From Hoplostethus atlanticus (lineage: Eukaryota; Chordata; Actinopteri; Trachichthyiformes; Trachichthyidae): a stretch of 64,000 nt of DNA. Location of the stretch: the NCBI GenBank assembly GCA_034670405.1, contig JAXDDX010000001.1, positions 7,180,001-7,244,000 of the forward strand. The letters are read 5' to 3'. This document shows, one piece after another, positions 12,001 to 23,159 of this stretch. The notes beneath the pieces are model-generated. The model searched no databases. It was not told the DNA's origin and worked only from the letters and a program-made list of their open reading frames with translations. The position numbers were made by a program, and so were the translations under genes. The number at the start of each line of letters is the position of its first letter. Within the stretch, counting starts at the first letter, position 1.

Positions 12001-12240
12001 GAGTGACTCTCCCAGAAACGCCATGTTCACCCTCACCATGACAGGGTGAAAAACCCCGGAGCAGCGCTATCGCACATAAAAGTGCGATCCACTTTACAAA
12101 AGTTCTCACCAGCCGCATCTCTGATTCACTGACAGTTCCCACACATGCAAGACGTTAAACAAATAAACGAGACACTAAAAGAATGGGTAGACTGTTTGGG
12201 TCGCACGCTGAGGAGCGCCCCGACCAGGTCTAATGACTGT
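9003..12240 (-). mobile_element. Near-full-length CR1/Rex-like non-LTR retrotransposon
   Basis: The 3' end is marked by five tandem ATTCAG units (9003-9032; CTGAAT in element orientation), preceded by a short 3' UTR (9033-9361). There is one long ORF (9362-12142) and about 100 bp of GC-richer 5' UTR to roughly 12240. Lack of poly(A) and a short-repeat tail fit the CR1/Rex group. The 5' boundary is approximate and no target-site duplication was identified. Its orientation matches the L2 element to its right. Confidence 0.87.
9362..12142 (-). CDS. LINE endonuclease/reverse transcriptase ORF, uninterrupted
   Basis: 926 codons without a stop or frameshift. Residues 1-35 are hydrophobic (FVKWIALLCAIALL), and a basic stretch follows (RKRGKRGGIRRRLK). 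The AP-endonuclease domain spans about 105-330: LLSNVQSIRHKTDEL, LAFSETWL (catalytic Glu), GGGVCFYVNERYC, LGDFNH. The last catalytic motif, normally SDH, reads SYHNSV (TAT where GAT is expected, near 11198). Reverse transcriptase spans about 560-830: FRPVALTSLVMKSFEKIL, LLFADFSSAFNKMQP, GSPQGCVLSPLLF, and the catalytic FSDDTALLSLL. The C-terminal thumb-like region ends VCSKIIGVQQKDLC. The intact frame implies recent insertion, but the endonuclease substitution probably weakens or abolishes target cleavage. This is a mobile-element protein, not a host gene. Confidence 0.9.
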   Translation of the reverse strand: MGTVSESEMRLVRTFVKWIALLCAIALLRGFSPCHGEGEHGVSGRVTLSREVLFSRRTSTYGVITADIPAELRRSDKRTRCRKRGKRGGIRRRLKNLKLDDRRRLPPLPTILLSNVQSIRHKTDELEAWVKWKPEIKETCLLAFSETWLRESDRDEDLRISGFGSPIRLDRSPEITKKSRGGGVCFYVNERYCNTIVVRERICTPDIELLTVSLRPFYLPREFQQLFYTLVYIHPRANATAAAQLITDVIHRLDSICPEAPKFVLGDFNHCILNKTLRTYEQYVTCATTQKNTVIDLCYGSVSGAYRSTSMPSLGASYHNSVYLMPAYKPAFKRLERVEKTVKTWSEDSISSLQACFDCTDWRCFYDACGDINELTDTVSSYITFCVDSVIPTKKVVIYPNNKPWVTKDLKGVINKKKMTFYSGDPLERKAVSREVKNEIRKAKTTYRKKIEKQYSSGDLRSAWQGIKSMASINQHTCENKQLISVRGVDDCDLPNAFNSFFSRFERSDFTGNVSTVRESFIPQNDIVISQEGVSTLFKRVKIGKAAGPDAICGRTLRYCADQCEVFTTVFQMCAVSGLIPTAWKTSTIIPIPKLKNPKELNKFRPVALTSLVMKSFEKILKNEITSLIGGKLDPLQFAYQAGKGVEDAKLFILDKVYKHLELPKSHARLLFADFSSAFNKMQPHILIERLASHFMLPDQILLLLLNFLTDRIQQVFVNGHMSSVITSNTGSPQGCVLSPLLFIMYTDSCRSSQEGSYLVKFSDDTALLSLLQGPQSDHGCALPAFIKWCDDNYLELNVTKTKELIIDFRKGSVLPKASIIHDDDVEIVQSYKYLGTVFDSKFKFDVNTDSIVKRGHQRVYLLRKLNSFGVCKNILCNFYQTFIESLLTFSFVCWFYGLSVKDKNYLNNIVKVCSKIIGVQQKDLC

Positions 12241-12530
12241 GATCAGGCCAGCAATAATGATTTCATGGTAATAAACGCTTAGTTTCACAGTAACAGAAAA
12301 TGAGTTAAGTCTGACTACAGAGGGCATTTTCTTACTCCCAGGGGAAGGGAAGATATTTTTGGACAGAAAATGCTTTTAAAGATATATTGACTCTTGGCCA
12401 ATTATTCATTTGTGCTAGCTAGAGTAGCTGGAGTTGCCAAATCTATGATCTCATTTAGACTTGGTATTAAAATGCAAACAACATTCGAATAAGGTGCTGC
12501 TGTCTGTCACTTTGTGATTGGATCTCATTT

Positions 12531-15500
12531 TTTACATTACATTACATTACATTACAGTCATTTAGCAGACGCTTTTATCCAAAGCGACTTACAATAAGTG
12601 CATTCAACATAGGTAGGCAAGAAAACTACTAGTCACCAGAAATCGTAAGTGCATTTCCTTCCTAAACAAGCAACTAAGAGCATAACTAGTGTTAAGGTAA
12701 GAGTGCAATAAGTTAGCAACCTACTATATCTTAAACAAATGAGACAAATAAGAGAATCAAATAAACAAGAGCTAAGACAAATAAGTGAACCAAATAAGCA
12801 AGAGCTAAGACAAATAAGTGTATCAAATGAACAAGAGCCAATAAACAAGAGCTCAGACACATAATTGACGACAAATAGGCAAGGCTAAGAGGAAGAGTCA
12901 GGGTAGTGTTTCCTGAAGAGGTGGGTTTTCAGCCTGCGGCGAAAGATGGGCAGCGACTCTGCTGTCCTGACATCAGTGGGGAGTTCATTCCACCACTGCG
13001 GGGCCAGGACAGAGAAGAGCCGTGACCGTGTAGATCGGCCGCAGGGCCCTCTGAGCGACAGGGACAACCAGTCGCCTCGAGGCAGCAGAGCGAAGTGGTC
13101 GGGCGGGGGTGTAAGGCTTGACCATAGCCTGGAGGTAAGAAGGAGCTGTTCCTTTCACTGCCCTATAGGCTAGCACCAGGGTCTTGAACTGGATGCGAGC
13201 CGCTACAGGGAGCCAGTGTAGAGAACGGAGAAGGGTAGTTGTATGGGAGAACTTGGGGCGGTTGAACACCAGACGAGCTGCAGCTTTCTGAACAAGCTCC
13301 AGAGGTCTGATGGCAAACGCCGGGGCACCAGCAAGGAGGGAGTTGCAGTAGTCCAGGCGGGAGATGACAAGAGCCTGGATGAGCACCTGCGCTGCCTTGT
13401 CAGTGAGGAAGGGGCGAATCCTCCTGATGTTGTAGAGGAGGAATCTGCAGGAGCGTGTCACTGATGCGATGTTTGCCGAGAACGACAGTTGGTCGTCCAG
13501 GGTCACACCCAGATTCCTCGCAGTCCGAGTTGACGTCACCACAGCATTATCAATGGTGATGGCCAGGTCTCGGTGCGGACAGCCCTTCCCCGGGAGGAAC
13601 ATCAGCTCAGTTTTGTCCAGGTTGAGCTTCAGGTGGTGCATCGACATCCACTCCGAGATGTCTGCCAGACACGCAGCAATGCGTGCCTCCACTTGTGTGT
13701 CAGAGGGGGGAAATGACAGGATCAGCTGGGTGTCATCTGCATAGCAGTGGTAGGAAAAGTCGGTGTGAATGGATAACAGAACCAAGAGATGTTGTGTAGA
13801 GGGAAAAGAGGAGAGGGCCTAGAACCGAGCCTTGCGGAACCCCAGTAGTGAGCCTGCGTGGTTCTGACACAGACCCTCTCAGCGTCACCTGGTAGGAGCG
13901 ATCCGTTAGGTAGGATGCAAACATGGAGAGTGCAGAGCCTGAGACACCCATCCCCTCAAGGGTGGAGAGGAGGATCTGGTGGTTCACCGTGTCAAACGCT
14001 GCAGACAGGTCCAGGAGTATCAGGACAGAGGAGAGAGAGTTTGCTCTAGCGGCATGGAGCGACTCCGTCACTGCCAGGAGGGCAGTCTCGGTCGAGTGAC
14101 CCACTTTGAACCCAGACTGGTGGGGATCCAAGAGGTTGTTCTGGTGGAGGTACAAGGACAGTTGCTTGAAGACAGCACGTTCAAGAGTTTTTGATAGGAA
14201 GGGTAGAAGGGAAACCGGTCTGTAGTTCTTGACCTCAGAGGGGTCAAGTGTTGGTTTCTTCAGAAGGGGGGTGACTCTGGCAGTCTTGAAAGCAGAGGGA
14301 AAGCATCCAGACACCAGAGACGTGTTGATGAGGTGGGTCAGGAAGGGAAGGAGTTCAGGTGCAGTAGACTGAAGCAGAGTGGATGGGACCGGGTCAAGGG
14401 AGCATGTGGTGGGGCGGCTAGATGTAACAAGGTGAAGGACCTCGTCTGGGGAGAGGGGAGAAAAATGGGATAGGGAGGGAGGTGGGAAGGGAAAAGGTGG
14501 AGAGGGTGGTAGAGAGGGATGGGTGGAAGGCAGATAGGTGCGGTTGGTGCGCAGGGCACCAGCCGGGGGGTGAGGGAAGGAGGATCGGATATCGTTGACC
14601 TTCTTGTCAAAGAAGTTGGCGAAGTCGTCAGGGCGGAGGGAGGAGGTGGGAGGAGGGGGTGGGGGTTGGAGGAGGGAAGAGAAAGTTTCAAAGAGTTTTT
14701 TAGGGTTGGAAGCAGAAGTTTGAATTTTAGTGCAGAAGAATGCAGCTTTAGCAGCAGATAGAGAGGAGGAAAAAGTGGAAAGGAGAGATTGGAAGGTAAG
14801 AAGGTCCTCCGGGAGGTTGCCATTTCTCCATTTGCGCTCAGCCACTCTCAGGCTCCGTCTCTCAGTACGCACTGAGTCCGACAACCAAGGGGCAGGTGGA
14901 GTTTGGCGTGCAGGCCTGGAGGTGAGGGGACAGAGATGGTCCAGAGAAGAGGACAGAGTAGAGAGAAGAAGATCAGTGGCAGTATCAGGGGATAGGAGAG
15001 AAAAAGATTCAGGGGCAGGGAGAGCAGAGAGAACAGAAGAGGAAAGATCAGTGGGAGAGAGCGAGCGGAGATTGCGACGAGAAGAAACCATGTGGGTAGG
15101 GAGAGGATGTGAGGGGGGAGAGGAGAGAGAGAGAGTGTAGGACATGAAGTAGTGGTCAGAGAGATGAAGAGGAGTGACGGAGAGGTTGGCAGTAGAACAG
15201 TGTCTGGTGAAGATTAGGTCCAGTTGGTTGCCAGCCTTGTGGGTAGGAGGAGATGGGGAGAGGGCTAGGTCGAAGGAGGCGAGGAACGAAAGAAGAAGGT
15301 CAAGCTTCTCAGTCTGGATGTTGAAGTCACCGAGAAGGATGAGTCCAGAGCCATCGTCAGGGAAGTGGGAGACTAGTGTGTCAAGCTCCTCCAGGAACTC
15401 ACCAGCAGGGCCTGGTGGGCGGTACACAACCGCGATGGTGAGCTTGACTGGATGAGAAACAGTGACAGCATGAAATTCAAAGGAGGAAGGAGAGAATTGT

Positions 15501-16140
15501 GGCAGAGAAAAAAGAGAGTATTTCCATTTGCTGGAAATTAGCAGGCCAGTACCACCGCCTCGCCTCGCAGCTCTGGGAGTGTGAGAGAAAGAGTACACAT
15601 CTGACAGAGCAGCGGGCGTGGCAGTGTTTTCTGGGGTGATCCAAGTCTCAGTTAGAGCAAGAAAGTTGAGGGAGAGCAGGGATGCGTAGCCTGAGATGAA
15701 CTCAGCTTTCGGCACAGCCGACTGGCAGTTCCACAGCCCCCCTGCCACCACTTGCTCAACGCGAGTTGAGAGAGTAGGATAGATGAGATTAGTGGGGTCG
15801 CGGCGTCTGGGTGTGACCCAGCGTCTGTGCGACCACCGGAAAGAGGAGAGGACAGGAATAGGAAGCAAACACATGGTAGATCACAATACAATGATACGGT
15901 GTATGAAGAGAAGAAGCACCAAATCTTCGAAGAAGTCGGGCTTGAAAAAGTCGCCTGTTGCCTTTGTTCACCAAGCCTTCGTTTGCCTGACGCTTGAAAG
16001 CTGGCGCTTTCAAAGCAGCAGTGGTTTAAGACTGCTTCCACTGATTGCTAATTGTCTGCCAGGAGTGCGGGCTCCTCCCAGACAATTAACAAGGCAATTG
16101 GCCTAGCTTGGTGAAACTACCTTCAATAGGGGCTATGACA
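12531..16140 (-). mobile_element. L2-type LINE, nearly full length, two frameshifts
   Basis: The 3' end is a pentanucleotide tail (ACATT/TTACA repeats, 12531-12555) next to CATTTAGCAGACGCTTTTAT, the well-known 3' end of teleost L2/Maui-like LINEs. The coding region runs from about 15874 to 12900 in three successive frames. A GC-richer 5' UTR extends to about 16100-16140; the exact 5' end is not visible. A tail-only copy of the same family lies at 50808-50890. Confidence 0.87.
12888..15874 (-). pseudogene. L2-type endonuclease/reverse transcriptase, frameshifted
   Basis: The first frame (13733-15874, 713 codons) has the endonuclease: LALTETWI, GGGTGLLISSKWKYS, VVYRPPGPAGEFLEELD, LLGDFNIQTEKLD, LDLIFTR, HLSDHYFM (the SDH motif is intact here). 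It continues into reverse transcriptase with NYRPVSLLPFLSKTLER, LLDLSAAFDTVNH and TTGVPQGSVLGPLLF. A one-base shift near 13764 moves the frame to 12985-13785, which carries the catalytic YADDTQL and SRLDYCNSLL. A second one-base shift near 13063 moves it again to the C-terminal SRLFSVLAPQWWNELPTDVR and the stop at 12888 (approximate). All domains are present, but the protein cannot be made in one piece. A proline/serine-rich linker sits at about 400-480. Confidence 0.85.
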
Positions 16141-16334
16141 CAAAGAGAAACTGACCAACTAGCAGCTAACAATAGACTACTGATTAAAGCACTACTACTT
16201 AAGCAATCAAAGTACAGCTAACAGCAACCTGGTAAGCAAGAAAAATATACTCAAACTATTCTAGATGAGTCAAGTAGTTCAGAATCCCTCCAGAAGTTAA
16301 ATACACACAGTTAAATTACATGCATTATGTAAAG

Positions 16335-16618
16335 CAGTGGGCTGCATGGTGGCTCAGTGGTTGCCTCACAGCAAAAAGGTTTCAGGTCTGAATCTCGGCC
16401 CTGGTTCTTTCTGTGTTTTCCAGGTGCTCCGGTTTCCTCCCACAGTGCAAAGACATGCAGGTCAGGTGGATTGGAGACTCTAAAAATGCCCATAGGTGTG
16501 AATGTGAGTGATTGTCTGTACCGGCGACCTGTCCAGGGTGTTTCTCTGCCTTCTGCCCAATGAATGTTGGGCTAGGCTCCAGCCCCCCCGTGGCCCTGAA
16601 TGATGAATGAATTATACA
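16335..16618 (+). repeat. tRNA-type SINE copy
   Basis: The head reads CATGGTGGCTCAGTGGTTG then CCTCACAGCAAAAAGGTTTC, with a decayed B box (GGTCTGAATCTC). The body reads CGGTTTCCTCCCACAGTGCA, AAGACATGCAGGTCAGGTGG and GGCGACCTGTCCAGGGTGTT, with a tail GAATGATGAATGAAT. This is one of the commonest teleost interspersed repeats. Fragments of the same family are at 7022-7185 and 49779-49925. Confidence 0.8.
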
Positions 16619-16619
16619 A

Positions 16620-19370
16620 GAGCAGGCGAGTAGGTGGGGAGGTGGCAAGGCCGTCTATTGTCAACAAAAACAAACATGGCAGGTGTCGGGTCTTACGAAG
16701 CTCCCAAGCTGACTTTGGCGTTTAACCCTGGATTTTTCGCCTCCCGGCGGTTGCTCACTTCACCATGGTAACTAAGGCTGAACCTGCTCTGGACCAGGTT
16801 ATGTTCAGGCTGTCAGATCTAAACATATAAAAAGCCTGCCACCAATCAACTCTCCTGGAGGATCGTGTAGACTTTTGTTTAATAACCTTTATTGCATAAA
16901 TTCAATTTACAAAACCACATATGAACAAAAACACTGAATGAATGAGAGAAGTAATTAAAATAACTGTACAAAGGGATTCTATTGAATTAACAGATAATAA
17001 GAAGGGCTTTTCAGGTAAATGGTGTTTACAGACCATCAGAACCCCTTTGCTTTCCCAGATGATTTATTAGAGCACAGCTATAATACATGTTGGTAGTGTT
17101 TCCAGGACATTGGCTATAAAAGAGAGCTTCTATCGAATAGCAGGTAGCTTACAGTGGTTGGCTATAGTTATCAATAATGAATAAAATGTACTGTTGCATA
17201 TTAAGAGCACTGAAACTCTTCTACCCTGATAGGATTCCCAATAGATTGCACCCATATTCCCATCACCAAAGCCCTATAGGAAGATGAGGAGGTCTTTGTG
17301 GAAAGAAAATCTTTTTACAGCCTCCATGTGCTGACACAGTATTATATCAATGAGAAATATACCCACTGTGCCTTAATGGTGGGGTAGTGATAAGCCTATT
17401 TACTTACGCATTTACTCTATCTGCAATTTTCCTCCAGCAATCCTCTCCAGCCTTGGCAGCTGTAACTGTGTTACTTTTTCCTGTTCTATTTTTGTGTTGT
17501 TTATGTTTATTCATTATAATAGTTTGATCTTCTTGAAAGAAGAACAGAAATGTTAGTGATCCATTTCGTAACCATACTTCCCACTTCTACAGTCTACTTA
17601 ATGTGTTGAAATTGTGGTAGTATATAGTCCCACAATTATAGTCTAGTTTATTGCTTTTATTGTTTTATTATTTCATTTTTTCTGCTGTTTTTTTTGTGCT
17701 TATTTTTGTATTCTAGTTGTGTGCTTATATTCTATTTCCGTTTCCCTGCTGAACTTCTTTCTTACTACTTTTGCAATCTATAGTTGGATTGGAAAGTCCT
17801 GGGTTGACAGAGTGAGTTGATAACCCCCTTCATGAGACCAGTTAGTCGAGATTGCCATTGCGTAGCTAGCTATCGCAAAAATACCCAAACTATCCAAAGA
17901 CCCCAGAGGTGATATTGCTGCACAGCCGGTACTTATTTTTCCTTTACAAAACAGATCATCATCTATGATTCAATAGGAGGTGCTGTGATGACATTTCTAC
18001 TCTGTTAGACTTTCTCATTAATGCAAACACACTGTGTGGATTGCATCTACATCTCCCTGGCTGGCTAAGATCCAATCATAATATCAGCCAGACCACCTCC
18101 AATCTGGCAGATCTGGGCCCGTATTTATCAAGTGTCTCAGAGTAGGAAATTACTCCTAACTGCTCCAAATTGTGATGCAAATTTCGTTCTTCGTACTTTT
18201 AGGCATGGGAGTAAAAGCATGTTATTAACCTTCTAAACCTGGGGAAAAAATGTCACTCCTCCAGTATTTAGGAGAGCTCAATGGAATTATTTGAAAACAT
18301 TTATTATTACTTTTAGAATTTGCTTTTGATTATGCCAGATAGAGGCAACTATCAGCATTATAGGCCAATCAGTCAGCTGAGGGCAATCATGCCTTTTAAC
18401 ACTGCTAAATACCAGTATTTAATATGACACCACGATAATAACCTTGAGGGATGCCACACACGATAGTAATCAAGTAAACTGTCAATCTATCGGCCATTAC
18501 ATCAACTGCTGGCAGGCAACATGTGTAGCAATATGTGTTTTAAAAGGAACAAGACTATAATATCTAATATAGACAATCTTGGAGTTCTTGACTCTTGCAT
18601 GTACTATTTCAAGAAAATTGTGCTATAATCTGTATAATCTTATGAAAGCCAATGCTGTTGATAAGGTATGCACACTAATGAGGGAAGACAATCAAGGCAC
18701 TCGAAAACATAATAACAGAGAGGAGCTGGCTGGCCATTAATTAGTAGGCTTAACACAGATTGCCCTGTGATCACAGTATTCAAATCCACTCACAAGACTT
18801 TTGTGTCACAGCTCACTTGCTTCCCGTTCCAGCTTGTTTTAGCACCCTTAATTCGTCCACTGATGCAAAAGAGTCTATTTGCCAGCCTATAGAGCCCTAT
18901 TTACCCCAAAGTTTTATGTTAGAAATGTACAGCATGGGTCCCCAGCATTTAGAAACTGCCGGATGCTAACGTGCATATGTTGGGCAATTAGCATAATTCG
19001 CATAATTAGCGTTAATTATCATAATCATCTATGTGGACAATATTTCAGCAACTGCTTGGCTGATATTGGAGTGGTTTTTGGAGGTTATTGAGGATGCTGA
19101 ATCCATTTCTGACATTTTCAAAATTCAAAATGGCCGTTTAAACCAAAAGTGGCCATATTTCATGATGAAGTTTCAGTCAATTTTGAGGTTATTTATATGC
19201 TTAATACATTGGACCTGCATTGGACCATACATTTGTGCTCAGCATGAGCCACAGTCATATAACATTTGACATGCAGCTGTGCGTAATTGCTTGCCTGATC
19301 AAGTGGAGTGATCCACAGCGATGGTCATCAGTGGTGCTCACACTCTCATGTCATTCATCGGCTCAGTCGG
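16620..19370. other. Intergenic, no gene seen
   Basis: AT-rich DNA without exon-like sequence. 18115-18260 begins CCCGTATTTATCAAGTGTCT, which resembles the end of a dispersed fish miniature transposon, but I could not find its partner terminus with confidence. 16870-16960 is unassigned. Confidence 0.35.
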
Positions 19371-20880
19371 AGAACTGATGAATTCAACCAGTGTGGAGGA
19401 GCTAGTAGGTGGCTATGCGAGCCTTCCGTATGGTTGTGTCTGCTCTTCTTCATGACTTCTTAGAGGAGGGAGAGAAGACTCACGAGCAGATAACAGCATT
19501 CCTGGAGAAAGCGAGAGAGCGCCCTACAGGCCGGCTATGGGTGGATTGCCCCAACCCTAATAGCTTACAAGTTCTGGCGATATAGTATAGCTCGTATAGC
19601 TGGCTCTCAACAGTATCAAGATATTGTTGCTTTTTGGCAGTGTTTGCCTTTTCAAATCAAACTCTTATGTCCCTATGTCTCTGCCATTTCTGCACTGGAA
19701 CCCTGATGTCCTCCTTCATTCTTTTTCTTTGCCTTTATTTCTGCTATTTCCTCAATTTCTCCATTTCTTTTTGAGGCCTTTTGCTGGGCAATAAATAAAT
19801 GTTCTTTAAGGTTGACCACCATCACCTCCTTATTAACAGAGAAACCTCTCTCAACAGAGGCTTCGCCATGAGAAAGAATCAGGAGTTTCACAACATCCCA
19901 CAAATGGTGCCACTCTGCATTGTTTGATGAAGTCCCATGATACATTTAATCCAATCTACCAGTCTCTGGGTTGAAGTTGATGAAGGAATCTGACATTGAA
20001 ACCAGGAAGTGACCAAACTCTCTCAGAACCTCATCACAAGTCTTCTCTTCAATGCGACAAGTTTCCACGAGGAGCCGTAGAACACAGGTGAGTTTCCGGG
20101 TGCTCATCTCTTTACTCTCTTGTGATGAGCATCCTTGGATCAAGAACTGCAAAGTTTCTCACAAGGGGGTATTTAAGCGAGGCCTTTTCAAACAGCTTGG
20201 GAGACCATCTTCAGAAGAAGAATTAATGCAGTTCTGCCTCAGCTCCAGCCTCAGCCTCTCAGAATTTGGGTGCTTCTTCTAATGCTCCTCCAGAACTCTC
20301 TCAGTGACAAATCCCACTTTCAGTTTTGTGACATCCACGTGGTTCTCTGGGTCATCTTAGTCAACTTGTAGAAGCTTTAGTGTGGTTGCTGCATTCTTCA
20401 TGACACTGGGCTTGATGAACTCCATTAGACTCTTTAAGCAAACTGGTGAGAGCCCCATTCATAAATGGGAGCATGGGTTGGTCGGCCTGATATAGCTTCA
20501 CGTGGTGTGAGTGGTGTGATTTCCCTAGCCACTGTGAGGCTAAAGAAGTTGAGCTTTGCTGGGGAGAGCTATAATCCTCTGAGCAGTCTGGAAAGACTTA
20601 GGGATGGCAGCACTGATGTACAGCTTCAGAAAAGGCAAACTCTCTCTCAGCCAATGCCACATTTTCCAACCTTCGATGACTACAGAAATCAAGGGGGAAG
20701 GATGAGGAGCCAGTCACATCCATATAGTCCTCCCTGTGAGCTGTCATATCCTTGAATAGCCACTTGAGACTTGACAGTGCATTTCCCAGTTCCCTGTCAG
20801 TGGCTGCACACCCACCTCTGAAGGCATTGTGTATGTGTAAACCATAGCTTCCAACATCCAACATTTTCCTGCCAGTTTAC
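19370..20880 (-). pseudogene. hAT-like transposase remnant
   Basis: Minus-strand pieces in order: 20598-20864 encodes MLDVGSYGLHIHNAF, REDYMDVTGSSSFPLDFC and ENVALAEREFAF. A stop-ridden middle follows. 19946-20152 encodes a lysine- and leucine-rich piece (LRLLVETCRIEEKTCDEVLR, REFGHFLVS). After one in-frame stop, 19673-19945 has LWDVVKLLILSHGEASVERG and FSVNKEVMVVNL, which looks like the C-terminal dimerisation/zinc-ribbon-less end of hAT-related fish transposases. The frame is broken throughout. On the opposite strand, 19420-19570 (EKARERPTGRLWVDC) resembles part of another fish mobile-element ORF, so this may be two overlapping relics. Superfamily assignment is tentative. Confidence 0.55.
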
Positions 20881-21620
20881 TCTTTTTTTCATTCAACCTT
20901 TATTTAAGTCTCGAGGAATCATTGAGGTTGCCCTCATTTACAATGATGTCGAGATAACAAAGTTAAAGAAATGAGAAAGAGTAATAGAAATTACAATCAT
21001 ATTAAAACAATAATAATAAATAAACAAATGAAACACAAGAAAATAAGTCAAAACAAAAACAAGAATAAGAATAAGTCAAAACAATTACATACTGAAACGG
21101 AGTAGTTATTGGTCATTGTTCTAAACTGTCCAAAGTTTATGAGAGAATCAATCTTTAGGGTGCGTTGAAGATTGAAGATTCTTCCATGTCTCTCTCGGCC
21201 GGCGCACCTCCCCTCTGTCCCGACAGCCACAGAGCACCAAAGCCATCAGTCTGCCAGGCTTCCAGGACACAATAGTAGCTCCAACCCAGACTGGCCAGCA
21301 CTTCCAGGTCTGCCCCCGGCTGCATCCTCCGAGAACAGATCAGTCTCCGCTGCTGGTCTCGCACACTCCGCTCAGGGAGAGTCAGTCCACTGACTCAACG
21401 CTCTCCTGCATGCAACCTATGCCTCGCCCACACCCTCCCACCAGTCTGCCACAGTCCTCACATGACTTGAAGGAATAGTGGCTGGTTTTCACAGATTTCT
21501 GCTGTCAAGGCAGGATTAGAAGTAACAAATGGTCTCATGGTGGCTGTGGTGTTGCTGGTTGACTGGCGATGTGACGTGGATAAAACTGATCTATGGGAAA
21601 TAAATCAGTAAATAGGGTTG
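20880..21620. other. Probable mobile-element debris, unassigned
   Basis: 20880-21110 starts with TTCATTCAACCTTTATTTAA, typical of the 3' tail region of fish retroelements, and is A-rich. 21160-21440 is a GC-rich block unlike its surroundings that gives short ORFs in several frames. I could not link it to a known protein. Confidence 0.3.
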
Positions 21621-21622
21621 GA

Positions 21623-21955
21623 AATTGTGGTCGAAAGCGCACATTCGATGACCGTGATGATCGTGCATTAGTGCAATATGTCCCCCTTAGAGGGAAGGGT
21701 CACTGCAAATCAACACAGAGTTATTCAGAGTGATCACCTTTATCCTATGATGAAACATTTCTATCCTGATGGGAGTGGTCTTTTCCAGGATGACAATGCC
21801 CCCATCCACAGGGCACGAGGGGTCACTGAATGGTTTGATGAGTATGACAATGATGTGAATCGTATGCTATGGCCTTCGGTGTCACCAATTGAACACCTGT
21901 GGGAGATTCAGTCACGACTGACACACAGCTGCTCTGCGGTGGTTCATAAATGAGC
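21623..21955 (+). pseudogene. Tc1-type transposase fragment with internal deletion
   Basis: The first 60 bases encode GRKRTFDDRDDRALVQYV, part of the N-terminal DNA-binding region. The frame then shifts and jumps to the catalytic half: HLYPMMKHFYPDGSG, LFQDDNAPIHRA (second catalytic Asp), and WPSVSPIEHLWEI, in which the usual PDLN before PIEHLW is shortened. Most of the protein is missing, so this is an internally deleted, inactive relic. Confidence 0.75.
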
Positions 21956-22164
21956 AAAACCTAAAACCTAAGTGGCTCTCCGACAAGTTTGTTTGTTTAT
22001 GCCTATTCAAAGTAAATGAATTTAATGGAGGTACCAATTTCTTATGACACTGCTGTGAATTGGGAAAAATATTTTTCACTTTTCCAGCATATTCCTAACC
22101 TTGAAAACACAACATTAAAATTCAAGCATTTTAAAGGATTTCAAGCATCTGTACAAACCCTGTT

Positions 22165-23154
22165 AAGCGTATAGTTAACTTAATCCAAATGTTAATGCAA
22201 ATTGGAAAATGAAAATGCAATCCCACAATAATAATAAATATAACTTAAATATACATTAACCTCTTCAATTAAAATAAATTAACATTATCATCTATAGAGT
22301 GATATAACAAACAAAAGAATAAAATCAGCAGCATATTTTTTAACTAAGTATACATACCAACTAGAAAAAGCAGCTGTAAAAGTGAAAATGGAAAATGGAA
22401 AACAAAATGGAAATGGAAATAAAAAGGCCAAGTCAAATCAATAGGTTTCTTCCACTTGGGAAGAATTGATTGTGCACAACAAATTTTATGCCAATCCAGC
22501 CATTACTCTGAGATATATCTGTCCAGCATCCAATACAGACTATAGGCTGTTTTTGTTTCATATAATGATCATTATGTGGAAAACTAATTACAGTGTTTGA
22601 ATTGTTATCACTGAAAAGGATTTAATCATTTTTCTTTTTTTTCATAATAATAAAAAACGAAATTCCCACGGACCCCCTGCAATTATGCCAACTGACATGT
22701 CATTCAACACAATGCTGCTCACCTCCTTCTTCAGTTGGGAGTAGGGCTGGTTCATTGGTAGGGGTCTGGGGATGGGGAGACAGGGCTGCTGAGCCTGAAG
22801 CTGCATCTGTTGATTTGGTATGAATAGCTTGCTAAAGGTTTGCCTGCATTCATTAAATGTCGGCTAAAAGAGGAGCGAAAAACTCATTTTCTGTGAAGAT
22901 ATTAAGTAACTAATGTAAGGGGAGCAAAAGTAGCCTATTTCACTATGGACTATGGACTTCCACCACTCACACATCTTAATATTTTCAGTGAATGTGCATA
23001 CCAGTACATGAAGATTCAAATGCAAATCAAATTATTGCATTTTAATTTTCAAATTGACTTAAATAATGAAGTGAAAAATGAAAATGCTATTGTGGGATTG
23101 CATTTTCATTTTCCCAATTTGCATTAACATTTGGATTTAGTTAACTATACGCTT
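22165..23154. mobile_element. Non-autonomous element with 65-bp inverted ends
   Basis: 22165-22229 (AAGCGTATAGTTAACTTAAT...) and 23089-23154 (reverse complement AAGCGTATAGTTAACTAAAT...) are inverted copies with about two differences, one of them a single-base indel. The 860-bp interior has no long ORF; 22380-22430 and 23040-23085 are GAAAATG-rich subterminal stretches. No clean target-site duplication is visible (flanks ...CCCTGTT and CCATAG...). This is probably a MITE-like DNA transposon of a superfamily I cannot assign. Confidence 0.75.
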
Positions 23155-23159
23155 CCATA

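Noticed and set aside
14338..15455. ORFs of 80-161 codons overlapping the L2 element in other frames
   Set aside because: They are shadows of the proline/serine-rich LINE ORF, low in complexity and without motifs.
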